DNA of 64,000 nucleotides, taken from assembly GCA_019614645.1 (NCBI GenBank), contig JABWDB010000018.1, positions 3,154,501-3,218,500 of the forward strand. Direction: 5' to 3'. The stretch is from Stratiolaelaps scimitus (Eukaryota; Arthropoda; Arachnida; Mesostigmata; Laelapidae). The notes under the pieces are model-generated. The model made no database searches, was not told where the DNA came from, and worked only from the letters and a program-made list of their open reading frames with translations. Each line of letters starts with the position of its first letter. Positions within the stretch are counted from its first letter, which is position 1. Below are positions 1 through 11,279 of this stretch, one piece after another. Both the position numbers and the translations under genes were made by a program.

Positions 1-850
1 TGTAAGATATTTGCGGTAGACAAGCATCATGTTTTTACGCCTGAAGATTAATCACTGCTAGGAGCATTTTCAATATTATCATTACAGTGGAGTCATATTT
101 ATCGAAAACATGAACCAACCAGAACATCATTTGGTCAGCCCGGTCGAGTTAACAATCAGCCAGAACCCATGTCATTCTTGTGCCAATAGATATCATTGTA
201 TTAGTTCGCCCTGCCGTCTTTATTATGCTATCGTGTAAGCATTAGCACCATGTTGGTTTTATTAATTTTCATTTCCACTTGCCAAGGAACTTCACACTTT
301 GCTAGTAAACTGTTCTGTAAGCATCCCGAAATCCACTGATGAGTTGTTTACTAAACAACGTAACTTGGGTGTCTGCCCCTAACGCGACTTCTGTTTCGGA
401 AGGTTTCTCTCGAGTGAACTGTTCCCGCTTTGCTTCTATTTTCCGGTGCGCAATGATCACCTGTAAATTGCTTCGTCGTTTGCGCAAACGTCCGTTTGCT
501 CACCAGCCTTGTGGCACTTGGCTAAATCCCGAAGGAGCATAACTTTGCCCAACATGGGACCCCATGTCGCTGGATTCGGCCATCCCGGTCGGAAGGATCG
601 CCGTCTCGCGTTCACCTCATTCTTATTCTGTCTGATGGAAGTGCTAGTCCCGTTTTTGTGCAGGCGCATTAGCGAAACAATTCATGTTCTGCTATACAGG
701 TGTATGCTACCTTTGTCACCACCGCTGCTAAATGATAGATCGTATATTTGTTGTTGTTGATGGTGATTCCACCACCGTTGTGATTTCGGCCTTAGACCAG
801 CAGGATGAACCTTTGCTGACCAGGCTCGCCGGGCCGTCGACAGGCCTGGT
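1..850. other. No supported gene
   Basis: I see no recognisable protein motif, RNA gene or repeat in the first 700 bases. Open frames are under 85 codons and overlap on both strands. The sequence becomes GC-richer after about 780, where it runs into the retroelement fragment that becomes recognisable near 853. Confidence 0.5.
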
Positions 851-852
851 GT

Positions 853-1480
853 GGGGGCACTGCTCTCGACGACCTCTCCCTCCGCTTCTGTGTGGGCCTT
901 CGCTTCGGGGCCCCTGTGGTTGCGACCCACAGCTGCGAGCGTTGCGGGGACCCTGTCGCAACGAGTGGCCACCATGGACTCTCGTGCGAGCGCAGCACCG
1001 GTCGCCATCCGCGTCACACGATGCCTAATGACGCGCTTGTGAGGGCCCTCCACTCCACCGGTATTCCTTGCACAAGGGAGCCACAGGGCCTCGAGACTTG
1101 CCTCACTCTTATCCCCTTCCACCGAGGCCAGCACCTCGTTTGGGACGGCACGGTGGTTGACACTCTAGCACCTTCATATGTCAAACACTGTGCAACCACC
1201 CCCGGTTACGCGGTAGCGCGTGCGGAGCGGGCCAAGCTACGGAGCTACGTCGCACTCCAGGCAACCCACCTTTTTTCACCCCTTTGAGACCTCGGGCGGG
1301 CACGGCCCCCTCATTGCGAACTTCCTCGAAGGGGTCTGTCATAGGTTGATCCGCGCCACCGGGATCAAGCGCGGATGATCTTTCCTTCTGCAACGCCTGC
1401 CTCTCGCTGTGTAGAGAGGCAATGCCATCGTCTTCTTCGGGACAATGTCGGCCTTAGCCCCGGTCTCCCTAAGCGCAATA
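853..1480 (+). pseudogene. Retroelement ORF tail, copy A (zinc-finger plus nuclease-like domain), decayed
   Basis: Plus-strand reading from about 853 gives a GLRFGAP segment, then a Cys-rich cluster (CERCG, later HHGLSC), then GRHPRH, and LIPFHRGQHLVWDGTVVDT near 1111-1166. The frame ends at a stop at 1285-1287. Homologous sequence continues in another frame as ETSGGHGPLIANFLEG, LIRATGIKR and RGNAIVFFGTM, with in-frame stops near 1375 and 1415. I recall this arrangement (Cys/His cluster, then a WDxTxxDT block, then an ETLG...RGNA block) at the C-terminal end of many invertebrate retroelement proteins. From the P-D...D spacing visible in copy B I infer a PD-(D/E)XK, restriction-like endonuclease fold. 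Copy A lacks the PD block, so its nuclease could not be active. It is a dead fragment with no start codon or upstream reverse transcriptase visible. Confidence 0.6.
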
Positions 1481-1510
1481 TTGCAAAGGGGACCCTCTGA
1501 ACCGTCAAGC

Positions 1511-3030
1511 TTTGACTAGTTTCAAGAAGGTTACGCAACACCGATTCGTAACCTTCTGAACACCCGGTTGAATAGATGTCAGTGCATTGTACATTTGTTC
1601 AGATATAGAATACAATGGCGAGGATGCACTGACCTCAATTTTTCGAGGTTCTTCTCAGTATCAGCTATAAATCTGTACACCGATTGCCGGTAGGAAACCC
1701 GTAAAAGCGAAGCTGGAACGCGTTGAACTGAGTTAATTAGGTTAGCGCCATCCAGTTTCCAATGAGACCACCTAGACGTGGGCTGCTGTACGTCACTGCT
1801 CCACCACTTCGATCCACAGTCCTGCTTCGTTTATCGAACTGTGAAGACACCTTTTGCCGAGCACAGCCGGATACATGTCTAGTTTCGGTGAAGAGCGTGC
1901 GAGGGGACGAGATTGCACTTAATCATTAATTACGAGCTAATGCCTGAATAATTAGGCAAGTCTATGCAGTTACAATATATATATATATATATATATATTG
2001 TATATATATATATTGTAATAACATACATACATTGGACGACATACCTTTGTAAATCAGCGCATATTAGGCGTGATATATGGATGCTGAAACAGAGTTTGTC
2101 TATAACATCCATGGTTGCAAGTCCACAGAGACAGAATACAAGAGGCTAGCTCCGTCGAGGAGTGCAACCTTCGAATCACTTACCCTGACGAACGATAGTC
2201 TTAGGGCTCTTAGAGTAAGAGCTAGTGCTGCTCGCGGGCCCATCATGGACTCAATGAGGAAAGCTCTGCTTGACCACTACAATATTGGCAATGTATCAGC
2301 TGAACCAAGATACCGTCAGCCATTTGGCCCAAAGTGTAGGCTCTGAGCAAAGCAGACTCAACAAGTTCACTGGAGGATCTGCCGAAAGACGACCCATTGG
2401 TCAAAACGTGTTTCCACTGCTAAATCAGTGATTAGTCGTCGGTGATTCGATACCGTTGTTGGCATCGGCTGCAAAATGTATTTACTATTGAGGTAGTTGT
2501 GAACTTCGGTCAAGCATCTGCAAACATTTTGCTCAAATACACATGTGATAGAAAACAACTCTTAACTGTATTTAATATTATAATTTATTTATTCGACTCG
2601 AGTTCTATATGGTTAGGTACCCCTTGCTGTGTACGTTTCTTGATGAGATGGATCGTACAAGTTCAAATTGTTCACATGCGATTATTAATATATATTGTGA
2701 TATGCTACGATATAATGCCATCTCTCACACAATATTTAATGAGTTTTCATTGAACTTGAGTTTCATCTTTTATTTACATCGTTGCTTGGTTGCTGGCATA
2801 ATGCCCAACGTCGTTCAATATCTATATATAAATAGGGAGAACCACACTTCACAACTTATACCTTGCACAACCTAGGCATAAGCTAATGATTTGTAGTACC
2901 GTGGACATACACAGCATACATCCCAGCGCTGTCCACGAGAATTTCGCCCTCGTTGTTTTATCAATTTAAAAAAAAATGCCGTTAGCGTTCAATGTTGGCT
3001 GTCAGTTCGCCCGGAACATTTACTTTACTA
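1511..3030. other. Unassigned AT-rich DNA with an (AT)n tract
   Basis: Between copy A and the mariner I find only short open frames and the microsatellite at 1975-2013. The frame at 2077-2346 (89 codons) matches nothing I recognise and lacks splice or promoter context. A run of A lies near 2970, just before the mariner. No gene is claimed. Confidence 0.45.
1975..2013. repeat. (AT)n microsatellite
   Basis: Two blocks of alternating AT/TA are separated by TTG. Reading frames through it give runs of alternating Tyr and Ile that are not protein. Confidence 0.9.
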
Positions 3031-4306
3031 TTAGGTAGTCCCATCGCCTCTTTAAATGCCAATAACTTTTGAACTAAATGAGTTAGAACAAAGATCTTTT
3101 GATATGAGTTAGAGGCACTCTCCAGCTTTATTGACACACCGATTCCAGCGCTCTGGGAGTTTTGAAATAGCCAAATATTTACCATTTGCGTTTCCATATA
3201 TAATTTCGTTATCTATTGCTTTTGTGAGTAACTCGACGGTTGCATATGGAACCCCACCTATTGCCCTTTTTAATGCATGGAAACAACCATAATCACATGG
3301 GCTTAAATCAGGAGAATATGGGGGTTGATACCATCGCTCAATATTGTTCCCCTCCATCCAGGTCGTAATTTCAGCAGTGCGGTGAGGTCTTGCGTTGTCG
3401 TCGAGTAACCTCACTCGGTGCTGTCGATCCCCACGCCATTTGTTCATCAATGTCTTCAAAAAGTCGAGATATCGGGGAGCATTGAGTTTTTCGTTTGCCG
3501 CTAATATTTCGTAATAGCAAACACCCTTGATATCCAGAGCGAGTATAATCAACACCTTTCGTCCGAATCTATCTGGCACTACCACAGACGCCGCCACTTC
3601 ACCTTGTCGGAGCCACTGTTTTGCTTGGTCCTTCTCAGGGAGTCTATGCAGGCTAACCCATGTCTCGTCTATCGACACGGTGTGCTCTAAGCGACTGGTT
3701 TGTTGCGTATAAGTATTCAAATTAGATGTCGAACACTCCACACGCATTTTCATTTGGTCAGCACTCAGTTTATGGGGAACCCATTTTTCATTGATTTTCT
3801 TCTTCTTCAGTATATTGGTGATAATTCTATAACACGTCGTCCGAAGAATCAAAGTTTCAGCCGACAAAGACCCCGTGGACCAAGCTCTAGTTTGCTCAAA
3901 AGCTGCCTTGATTCTTTCAATCCGTTCGTCCCTTGTCGCACCTGATTGCTGGTCCCCACCTCGATGGTCATCGGTGTCCATATCTCCACTGTTAAATCGC
4001 TCGCACCAACGTTGCACCGTTCGCAGGCATAAGGCAGACCTGCCGTACGCGTTCACTAATTGTCGATGGATTTCAGCTGGAGGGTGTTTTTGGAGAAACA
4101 AAAACTTGATGATTTCCCGTTGATTTTTGGGGGAATTTGAACTTTTTGCTGCAGCGTCCATCTTTCTGATCGTATCGAAACCACTCAGTGTTCGAAAGGA
4201 AGCCACGTTCCTACCGCGTGCCCACTCCAAAAATGAACGCATTGTGTGGCGTAGTTCGGGCTGTGCGCCATCCGAAAGGCGCGACAATTTGCTTGGGACT
4301 ACCTAA
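3031..4306 (-). mobile_element. Complete mariner element
   Basis: The ends are inverted repeats: TTAGGTAGTCCCA at 3031-3043 and its complement at 4294-4306. Each is flanked by TA (3029-3030 and 4307-4308), the mariner target-site duplication. Outside the first 13 bases the two ends diverge, as is common for mariner terminal repeats. The total length of 1276 bp is normal for the family. One transposase frame on the minus strand fills most of it. A second copy of the same family begins near 63637 on the plus strand and is about 96% identical over the 220 coding bases both copies share, so the family was active in the fairly recent past. Confidence 0.93.
3109..4161 (-). CDS. Mariner transposase, intact frame
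   Basis: This cut-and-paste DNA transposase binds the terminal repeats and moves the element between TA sites in the nucleus. The frame is 350 codons from the ATG at 4161, typical for mariner. An N-terminal helix-turn-helix region covers roughly residues 10-60, a second lies about 78-120, and the linker signature WVPHKL is at 127-132. The catalytic triad is visible: D165 in SIDETW, D255 in DDNARPH, and D290 in YSPDLSPCDY, with 34 residues between the last two (D34D). The open frame extends upstream to 4287, with another ATG at 4242. I prefer 4161 because the sister copy at 63.7 kb has a frameshift and stop upstream of the matching ATG but is open after it. I see no internal stop or frameshift, so the protein may be functional. 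Assignment to a mariner subfamily needs a phylogeny. Confidence 0.92.
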   Translation of the reverse strand: MDAAAKSSNSPKNQREIIKFLFLQKHPPAEIHRQLVNAYGRSALCLRTVQRWCERFNSGDMDTDDHRGGDQQSGATRDERIERIKAAFEQTRAWSTGSLSAETLILRTTCYRIITNILKKKKINEKWVPHKLSADQMKMRVECSTSNLNTYTQQTSRLEHTVSIDETWVSLHRLPEKDQAKQWLRQGEVAASVVVPDRFGRKVLIILALDIKGVCYYEILAANEKLNAPRYLDFLKTLMNKWRGDRQHRVRLLDDNARPHRTAEITTWMEGNNIERWYQPPYSPDLSPCDYGCFHALKRAIGGVPYATVELLTKAIDNEIIYGNANGKYLAISKLPERWNRCVNKAGECL

Positions 4307-4852
4307 TAGATGGTTTGTAGTTCGTTTTTTGTACATCTTCCACACTGACCCATAGCCAACAGTTAACGTCAACTGAACTGCTTTTGGCACTGCTTCGTAA
4401 GACATTGCGTTTAAAGGGGTCCGTTCGATGAAGTCATGCCGAACGCTAGACGCGAGCAAATGCTGACAGAGTGGAGTCAAACAGGAAAACTTGCTTAACT
4501 AGTGTTTTTCTAACTACCTATTATACTACTGGGTATAATTAAATCTGACAAGCTGCAGCATTACTGATTGAATTGTATTACCACGAATCGAATTCGATAG
4601 GCGTTAGACCGTTCTTTTTAATCCCATCCTCGTATTCAACCACCGTATTGCACAACGTATACCCGTAAGCAGTGTATTGAGCAAACCTTGCGATGCTATA
4701 TCGTGGAAAATTGACTCCCTTCATCAACACCCTCCAGCAAGAGATGTTAGCGAACCAGTACGAGGACAAAAAAGAACAGAGTATTGTTATAATTATGACA
4801 GCATAGATAAATGCATAACAAGTAGATTTCTACGGTTTTCTTCGAAGAGACG

Positions 4853-4960
4853 GAGGGGGGCGGGCGGGGATTCGGCACCATCTGCTTCAATTCACAGAGC
4901 ATTCGGTATTTATAAAGGAAACGTCCACGAGGCGAGCGATGCTCTGCCATCAGCGGACGC
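4853..4960 (+). promoter_or_regulatory. Candidate core promoter: G-rich box then TATAAAG
   Basis: A G-rich block at 4853-4870 (contains GGGGCGGGCGGGG-like sequence) is followed about 40 bases later by TATTTATAAAGG, with TATAAAG at 4911-4917. A TCAG that could act as an initiator lies near 4950, slightly farther from the TATA box than is usual. Downstream is an open frame at 4991-5188 with no recognised domain. The spacing of a GC box upstream of a TATA box is suggestive, but such matches occur by chance, and no transcript start can be shown here. Confidence 0.22.
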
Positions 4961-5484
4961 TCTCAATTTTTCGTCCTTGAAGGCTCGTGCTTGTACAGTG
5001 GTAATTCTACGATGGATGTGAAACGAACACAGCGAAGAGAAGTGCGCCTTCGCAGAAAATTGGGGCGAAGCTCTCTCTCTCTATCAGTGTGGACGCTGAC
5101 TTCAGCAGAGAAAAAGCGTTTATATCCACCATTTTTTTCGCCATGTTCCTCGCTCGGTGTGCTTATGATTATTTTCTATCTGTGTTAAATATTGTTAAAC
5201 GTTGTTGATAAAGGAAGCCGATCAATTTTGTAGTATGCGTACGGATAATCTGGGAGAATGGTGCCCTCTTTAGCAGAAACCTTCGTAGCAACACTATTAA
5301 AGTCATTTGACAATCGTATTATATTTTCATCAAGCAATCGGTGTGAGATGCTGCAATGCTGTTGTCACCGCTTAATGTCATCAAAGATTTGAGTGGATCG
5401 TCGCTTGTCATCGGCCTGTTGCGCGAATTACGAGCTAGTCTTGAACAGTCGGAAGTTTTGTACAACAAGCCAACTGCCAATAGG

Positions 5485-5521
5485 ATATATATATATAATA
5501 TTATATAATATATATATATAA
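5485..5521. repeat. Imperfect (AT)n tract
   Basis: Alternating A/T interrupted by AATATTATATAATA. The tract is self-complementary and could form a short hairpin. Confidence 0.8.
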
Positions 5522-8500
5522 TTTGTGTTCGATTACAAGCCCATCACTGTACTACTTTTAGTTCTATCGTGCGCAGCATTATTGAATAAGGCTAACAATT
5601 CAAATTGCTTTTCTTTGCTTGGCAATTTTAGAATTTGTGCTTCAGGTGGCTGTAATCTAATGAATTGCCCAACGGCACCGTTCGCCCGTCCACTTCAAAC
5701 CATATTTCAGCAGACCGTTCCGCAAGACCTGCTCCTGATTAGCAGAGCGCTCTTAGCGCAGGCAACATTTATTTATACAATGGTGATGTCGGTGGATGAT
5801 CAAGTGCTTTAGCTTGAGAAGGTGTATTCATCCATTAAATTTGCTGCTTACCATACATAAGTGCACACATACGTGTGCACTTGCGATACGCATAACTGAT
5901 GAGCGTGTTGTACAAGAGTTCAATGGAGACGAGAGGAGCTTACAGCACGAGAGACGTCAGCGTTTGAAAACTGTCATAAATAACCGCTTTGCAGGTTTAT
6001 CTAAAACAGGCTCTACGACAATATTCTATTACAAAATATCGATAGATAGGCTTTCGATGCATTTACATGAGAAGAAACACATACAAGAGGTAAATAGATG
6101 GATACGATGATGAACAATGCTTGTTGTAATTACGGTGCACTTTGTGTAAAGATATTGAGGAGTGAATAATAAGTGAGATGCTCATCCAAATGTCCATGCC
6201 GACAACATGGCGACACGGCACACATTCATAAATTGTGTATACATGTTACGGCTCCACAGCAGCAGCCGAAACGATCTCCTGAAGGATAGCGAAAAATAAC
6301 GTAATCTAGTCAGTTAATCGTAGTCCTGCCATGGAAGACAATAATAACTCACTATAATTAGAATGATAATAAATTTTCCGGGCTGACCCACAGCCATCTA
6401 CTACCCTCTTGCAACAAGGTAATCCTTAACGACAATCATATCTCATTTAAGAGCCAATAAATGCACCAATAAAGTGTGACCTTTTGACTCGAGTATTTTT
6501 TTTTCAGACACACGGGATCGGGAACGAACGTAGATAAGGGGAACGCTTATATTTTTGCCTACTTCGTCCTCAATGATGCGAAAGATGTGTTGCTCGTACG
6601 CTGCCTTCTACGTCGTAAAGCCTTCTCCTAATGTTCGTCTGTCGCTTGCAATTCGTCGTCTTCATCGTAAGATAACCGAGCAAGGTCAAAGAAGGTCATC
6701 ACCACCATCGTTAGATCATGTAATCATATAACCATCTTGTTCCGGGTTGTTTTACTATAGCTTCTATGCATAGCATCCTTCAACGTTATGATGATGGTGC
6801 CCACATACTCTACGTCTCTCTCTCTCTCTCTACCCCCTGGTTCGTGGTCATGAATAGTTTACTACTGCTGCTGCTGCTGTCGCAAGCACATCCTGGTTAC
6901 CACACCGAAACAGCCACTTCAGACAGAACTCAGCTTCGTCATTTATACTCAACAGCTGCATTCACAAATTCAATGAACCCATGTCGTCGATATTATTACT
7001 ATTATTATATATTTTTTTATTATCCAGGCTTCCCCATTATTGAGTTGTGATCGCTGGAGGCGACATTCCGAAATGATACTTCATTCCACAAAATGCGTTT
7101 ATCAGCGCAAACTGTAACACTGCAACACTGTTTATCCATTGCAAAGCTCTTCGATTCAACATAGTAGCCTATGAAGGTCGCATCTGTCAACAACGAACGA
7201 CCAGGTCGGCTGAGAGGGCTCGCAACTGAAGGTGACGCCCAGGGAGACAGGTCGGGATATCCCTCACAGCAGGAAAAAATGAGAAGGGTGTACGTTTGAG
7301 GATGATCCATCCGCTCTAGCTGCGTTGCCGTCCACTTATAGGGGGCGGGGCTATCGTTGACTTGAAATCGTTGCGCGGCTTTTTTTCGTACAATGGACGA
7401 TGAAGTCATAAATCAACCCCTTGAGGAAACGCTTTCTTCGGAGATAGCTGACCGGTGTTCGGACGCTTGGTGCGGTGTCCACGATCGACAGACAGTATCA
7501 AGGATGCATCGAAACCAAAATGGCAGCACTGAACTGCACCCGTGTCTTTTGCCTGACGACAGGCAGCGCATATGGACGCATCGTTGTACGATTAATACAT
7601 AGATGCACTGCATTTGATTGCGCTCTTCCGGGAGGCCATCTTGGCTCTTAAATCACCGGTACAATTCAAGAGATTACGCTTAATCTTCCAGCCGTCCTGG
7701 CGCTCGGTCTCGCTTCATTTGGCAATCCAAACGCAACTCAAACAGATTTATTACCATTCGTAGTCGAAGCCAGCCACAAGCAGATTCATCCGGGTCCGTT
7801 AGGAACCAAGTTTCAGGGACGTCAAATGTTTGCCCGAGCGCAAGTCCGGAAAATTTACTTTGCAAGCAGATCAAGCTGTCGAGCCAGTTAGCATATCTTG
7901 CAATTTGGAGAAATGCTTCCGCTAGAACAACACAGGTGAAATAAAAGATTCAAAGGAATCGAATAAATTAGATCTCTCGGAGAGATCGAATTTATTTGAG
8001 TGCTTCACAAACACTTGTGCAAACACAATAAGTCTGAATGAAATCAATGCGTAATCGATATACACACAGTCGCCTTTCATTTGACAAAAAAAATCCTCCC
8101 TAAAGATAGCAACTCGCGGTATCGAAGTCTGGTAAATTCAGCACTTCGCTGGATCTAGCCTGGAAAATCCACAGACAATTGATTAGAACTACTCAACGCC
8201 TATACTCGACTCGTTTTTTTTTTCCTTGGCTTGGCGGCCAATACGGCCCACTCCGGCCATCGAATTTAACCTAGAAAACCTCTGACGTTTAACCTCTCTT
8301 TTCATAAGACAAAACACATATCAGCCAAACCACTGACAAGTCGACAAAACTGTACTATCCTGGCCGTAGAAAATTATTTCAAACCTGCGCAAATAGGCCG
8401 ACTGATAAATGTGATACGTACAAATTTAAACATACGAAAAATACGAATGTCAACCACTCATGTCGGCTACAATACTTTTCGCTATTCTCGTGGCTAGTTC

Positions 8501-9891
8501 TAGGGCTGATCTCGCTTCCATCAACATGTGAAAGCGATATGTATTCTCACCATCGGGTCCATTTTCGTAGAGGCCAACAGGTTGGACGTTAGATGGGCGT
8601 CTCTGCTGCGAACTTCAGGCGAACTTATCGCAGTCGACAACAATCAATGACGTCATTGTCATCCCCAAATCTGCAGAGCCCCAGCAATATAGCGAAGGCA
8701 TTAATATCACGATGCATAGGATAGAATGATTAATGGTATTATAAATCATATTCATTCAGTGAGGTGTATTTGATGTAACTGCAACAGTACAATATTTAAG
8801 TTCATTTTACAATATGTTTCAACTGACCGGGAATGACAAGTGATTCAAATGAAGGCAAGAAGGTCGCATATATTTATAGAGAAATCAAATCGAACCGCTC
8901 GTAGATTAGTAGATAAATTGAATGGCTCAACGGTTCTAACAGCACAAAGGTTTATGTACGAATCAATGTTGGGTTGAGATTCGCAGAGATACTATAGATT
9001 AGCAGTTTACCCGAGTAGTTTCGCTGTACGGCAGAGTGTATGCTATCCCTTATTGCTCGTAGAGGCTGTACATGATTTATCTGAAGCTATCTAAGTGGAT
9101 ACATTGTTGCTAATTGAATATTTTATGGAAATTAGCTTCTCAGCGGACCCAGGTAATGAAATCTAGACCTAAAATAATAAGAGGAGGTCCCAGTCAATGT
9201 TTTTATGCTGTGTTCGTTGGCTGCACATACCTGTCATCTACCTCGGACTTCAGCGCGAGCTTAAATTAGCAAATCCAATAGATATAGAAAAGTCTGTGAA
9301 CAATCGTAACGCGCACAGATGCGAGGATAAAAGAAAAGGATGTCTGACCGATATTGGATCGACTGTTGGCAGTCGTTCCAAAAAAACAGAAACGAGCCGA
9401 GGGCGCATATATGCGGCAACCTCGTGTTTTCGATATCTCCAGCAAAATAGCAGCGTGTGCGTTAATTCTGTATTCCTACACGATGTGAATTGTATTAAAA
9501 TGCCACAAAAATTCCACCAAACAGATGTCTCTTAGCACTGAGAATGTTGATGGATTTATCTGTTGGTAAAGATCCTATGCAGCATATTAGAATTGATAAT
9601 GACACATTTGACTGATACGACGCTGCTGGTGCAAGTTAAATTGAAATGAAACGATCACTTTTTCGGCAAAAACGGACCCGAGTTAGTCGGGGTTTGGTGA
9701 TCCCAAGCGATTTCACTAGTTAGGATTAATTCTAATACAGAACAATACAAGCAGTAAATGAAAGCTGAAAATCATCAATTGATTTTGGAGAGAAAGAATC
9801 GCTTGTTGCTTGTGTTTGATGCAGTTGTTCTCTCAAAGATTGATGTCAGAGGAGATCTTAGCTTTGATCAGCGAGCTCTGCACAATGTACT

Positions 9892-9976
9892 TACTAGTTT
9901 CATTTCATTTCATTTCATTAGTGGTTTATTTTCGGAACTGCAGTTTCACAATGCTTAAGTTCTCGCAAAAAAAAAA
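9892..9976 (-). repeat. Shared 3' tail, locus 1 (LINE end)
   Basis: On the minus strand it reads GAGAACTTAAGCATTGTG, then CTGCAGTTCCGAAAATAAAC, then ATGAAATGAA-type repeats. The same core occurs at 37250-37292, 38535-38580, 55852-55905, 56493-56575 and 57979-58030, attached to different bodies. Confidence 0.85.
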
Positions 9977-10003
9977 TTTGAATAAAAGGTGTATATACAA
10001 CAA

Positions 10004-10081
10004 GGTCAGAATAATCTGACTTATAAAACGGTCAGGACAATCTGACTTACAACGTGGTCAGGATAGTCTGAGACATATCGT
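10004..10081 (-). repeat. Three 26-bp tandem repeats in the LINE 3' UTR
   Basis: Units 10004-10029, 10030-10055 and 10056-10081 each begin GGTCAG and carry an imperfect inverted repeat (GTCAG...CTGAC), so each unit can fold into a small hairpin. They lie between the end of the reverse transcriptase frame and the conserved 3' tail, so I read them as 3' UTR structure of the element. Confidence 0.75.
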
Positions 10082-10122
10082 AACCGGGATCTGAAATATA
10101 CAATTGTAATTATATTCACATT

Positions 10123-11252
10123 TTAAACCCTCCCCGCAAGGAACTTTTTTGCCTCACTTGCAAACTTTTTAGCTGAAGTGAGGGAACGAAGCTCACGAGG
10201 GAGCGAGCCCCAGACGACCGGTAGACGGTAAGCCAGAGCTTGGCGGCTGGACTCTTTGACAGTAAATGGCACCTCAAAGGTGGTTGGGCGACGGGTCGAA
10301 CGCTTCCTCACCATCGTGATAGGGAAGGAAATGTCGGCTGGTATCTTACCACTGCATGTTTTGAATGCCAGGAGAGCAGTCTGAAAGTGCATATGTCCTT
10401 GAGGCAAAGCAGGTCAAACTGTTGAAACACATCGGCAACAGAGTCCCTACGACGGCGGCCGAACACAGCTCTCAGAGCATCATTCTGAATGATTTCACCC
10501 CGGCGAAGCGTGTCTCTGAAGCCGCCACCCCAGATTGTGATACCGTAGCATAGCAATGGAATAAGGAGCATTTTGTAGATTAGAAGTAGCCCAGCGACGG
10601 GCACCCCAACTTCCCTAAGACGGCGAAGTGATGCGATAACAGCATAACATTTTGGGGCAAGTCCAGTCAAGTGGTCGTGCCACCTCAAACTGTCCTGGAT
10701 CGTCAGGCCTAAACACTTGACGTTGCGTGACGTGGGGACCGATAAGCCACGCAGTTGCACAGACTGGATCTGGATTGACCTCTGCGGTGCTCGAAAGAGA
10801 GTGATACCAGTTTTACTTGCATTTATAGCAAGCCCAAACCTCTCAAAAAGGCGCATGACCTCTTCAACTTTTAACATCGATAGTTCAATATCCGCCTGGA
10901 TCGTCGAGGGGGTTATCCGGAATAGGAGCGATGTATCATCAGCATAGGCTATAGTCCTACAGAAGTTGCCAGATGAAATCTTCATTAAGATAAAATTGAT
11001 TAGGATGATAAACATGTACGGCCCTAGAATTGAGCCTTGGGGTGTCCCTATGTCAACTACCCTCCAGGTAGACTCCACTTTGCCGACTTTCACCCTCTGT
11101 CTTCTCTCCAAGAGGTACGACCGGAACCAAGCGACAACAGTCCGCTTACATCCTAAATGTTCCAACATCTGAAGAAAAAACGAGTGGTGTACGCAATTGA
11201 AAGCGGCAGAGACGTCAAGGAAGACACCCAGACATAAGTTGGGTCGCACCAT
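10123..11252 (-). pseudogene. LINE reverse transcriptase, one frameshift
   Basis: The first part (ATG at 11252, 314 codons to 10308) is a reverse transcriptase. Catalytic Asp is in GVFLDVSAAF (residues 9-18), the GTPQGSILGP motif is at 69-78, and YADD is at 103-106. LGLTIQDSLRWHDH and a thumb-like region follow. The open frame also runs upstream of the ATG without an intervening stop for eight codons, so the ATG is probably not the true start but an internal Met of a longer polyprotein. Near 10400 the meaningful frame shifts. The C-terminal segment from about 10407 to 10123 contains an MHFQTALLAFKT-type helix, TRRPTTFEVPF and LPRELRSLTSAKKFASEAKKFL, the usual end of CR1/Jockey-type LINE ORF2. 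Assembled in the cell it would reverse-transcribe LINE RNA at a nicked target. The frameshift makes this copy dead unless it is a sequencing error. The clade is uncertain. Confidence 0.85.
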
Positions 11253-11279
11253 CGAAGTGGGGGTGTGTTCCTTAGCCTA

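Larger units (their letters stand above)
4310..9890. other. Unassigned region
   Basis: This stretch of about 5.6 kb has no recognisable coding domain. It holds an imperfect (AT)n block at 5485-5521, a (TC)n block at 6815-6831 followed by a short CTG run near 6862-6877, and scattered open frames under 130 codons. The frame at 7020-7409 (minus) is the longest, and I do not recognise it. A promoter-like cluster near 4.85-4.95 kb is listed separately. Confidence 0.45.
9892..11275 (-). mobile_element. 5'-truncated LINE (non-LTR retrotransposon)
   Basis: On the minus strand the order is: reverse transcriptase frame from about 11275 down to about 10400, a frame-shifted C-terminal segment to 10123, a 3' UTR with three 26-bp repeats (10081 to 10004), a T-rich run near 9971, and a conserved tail ending in AATAAACCACTAATGAAATG with ATGAA-type repeats near 9892-9910. 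No endonuclease or ORF1 is seen upstream, so the copy is 5'-truncated, as is usual for LINEs. A 5'-truncated relative holding only the tail lies at 56493-56575. I could not find a target-site duplication by eye. Confidence 0.85.

Noticed and set aside
5525..5812. Frame with a hydrophobic, signal-peptide-like start and several Cys
   Set aside because: It begins at GTG with a stop codon just upstream, has no ATG, promoter or acceptor site, and matches no family I know.
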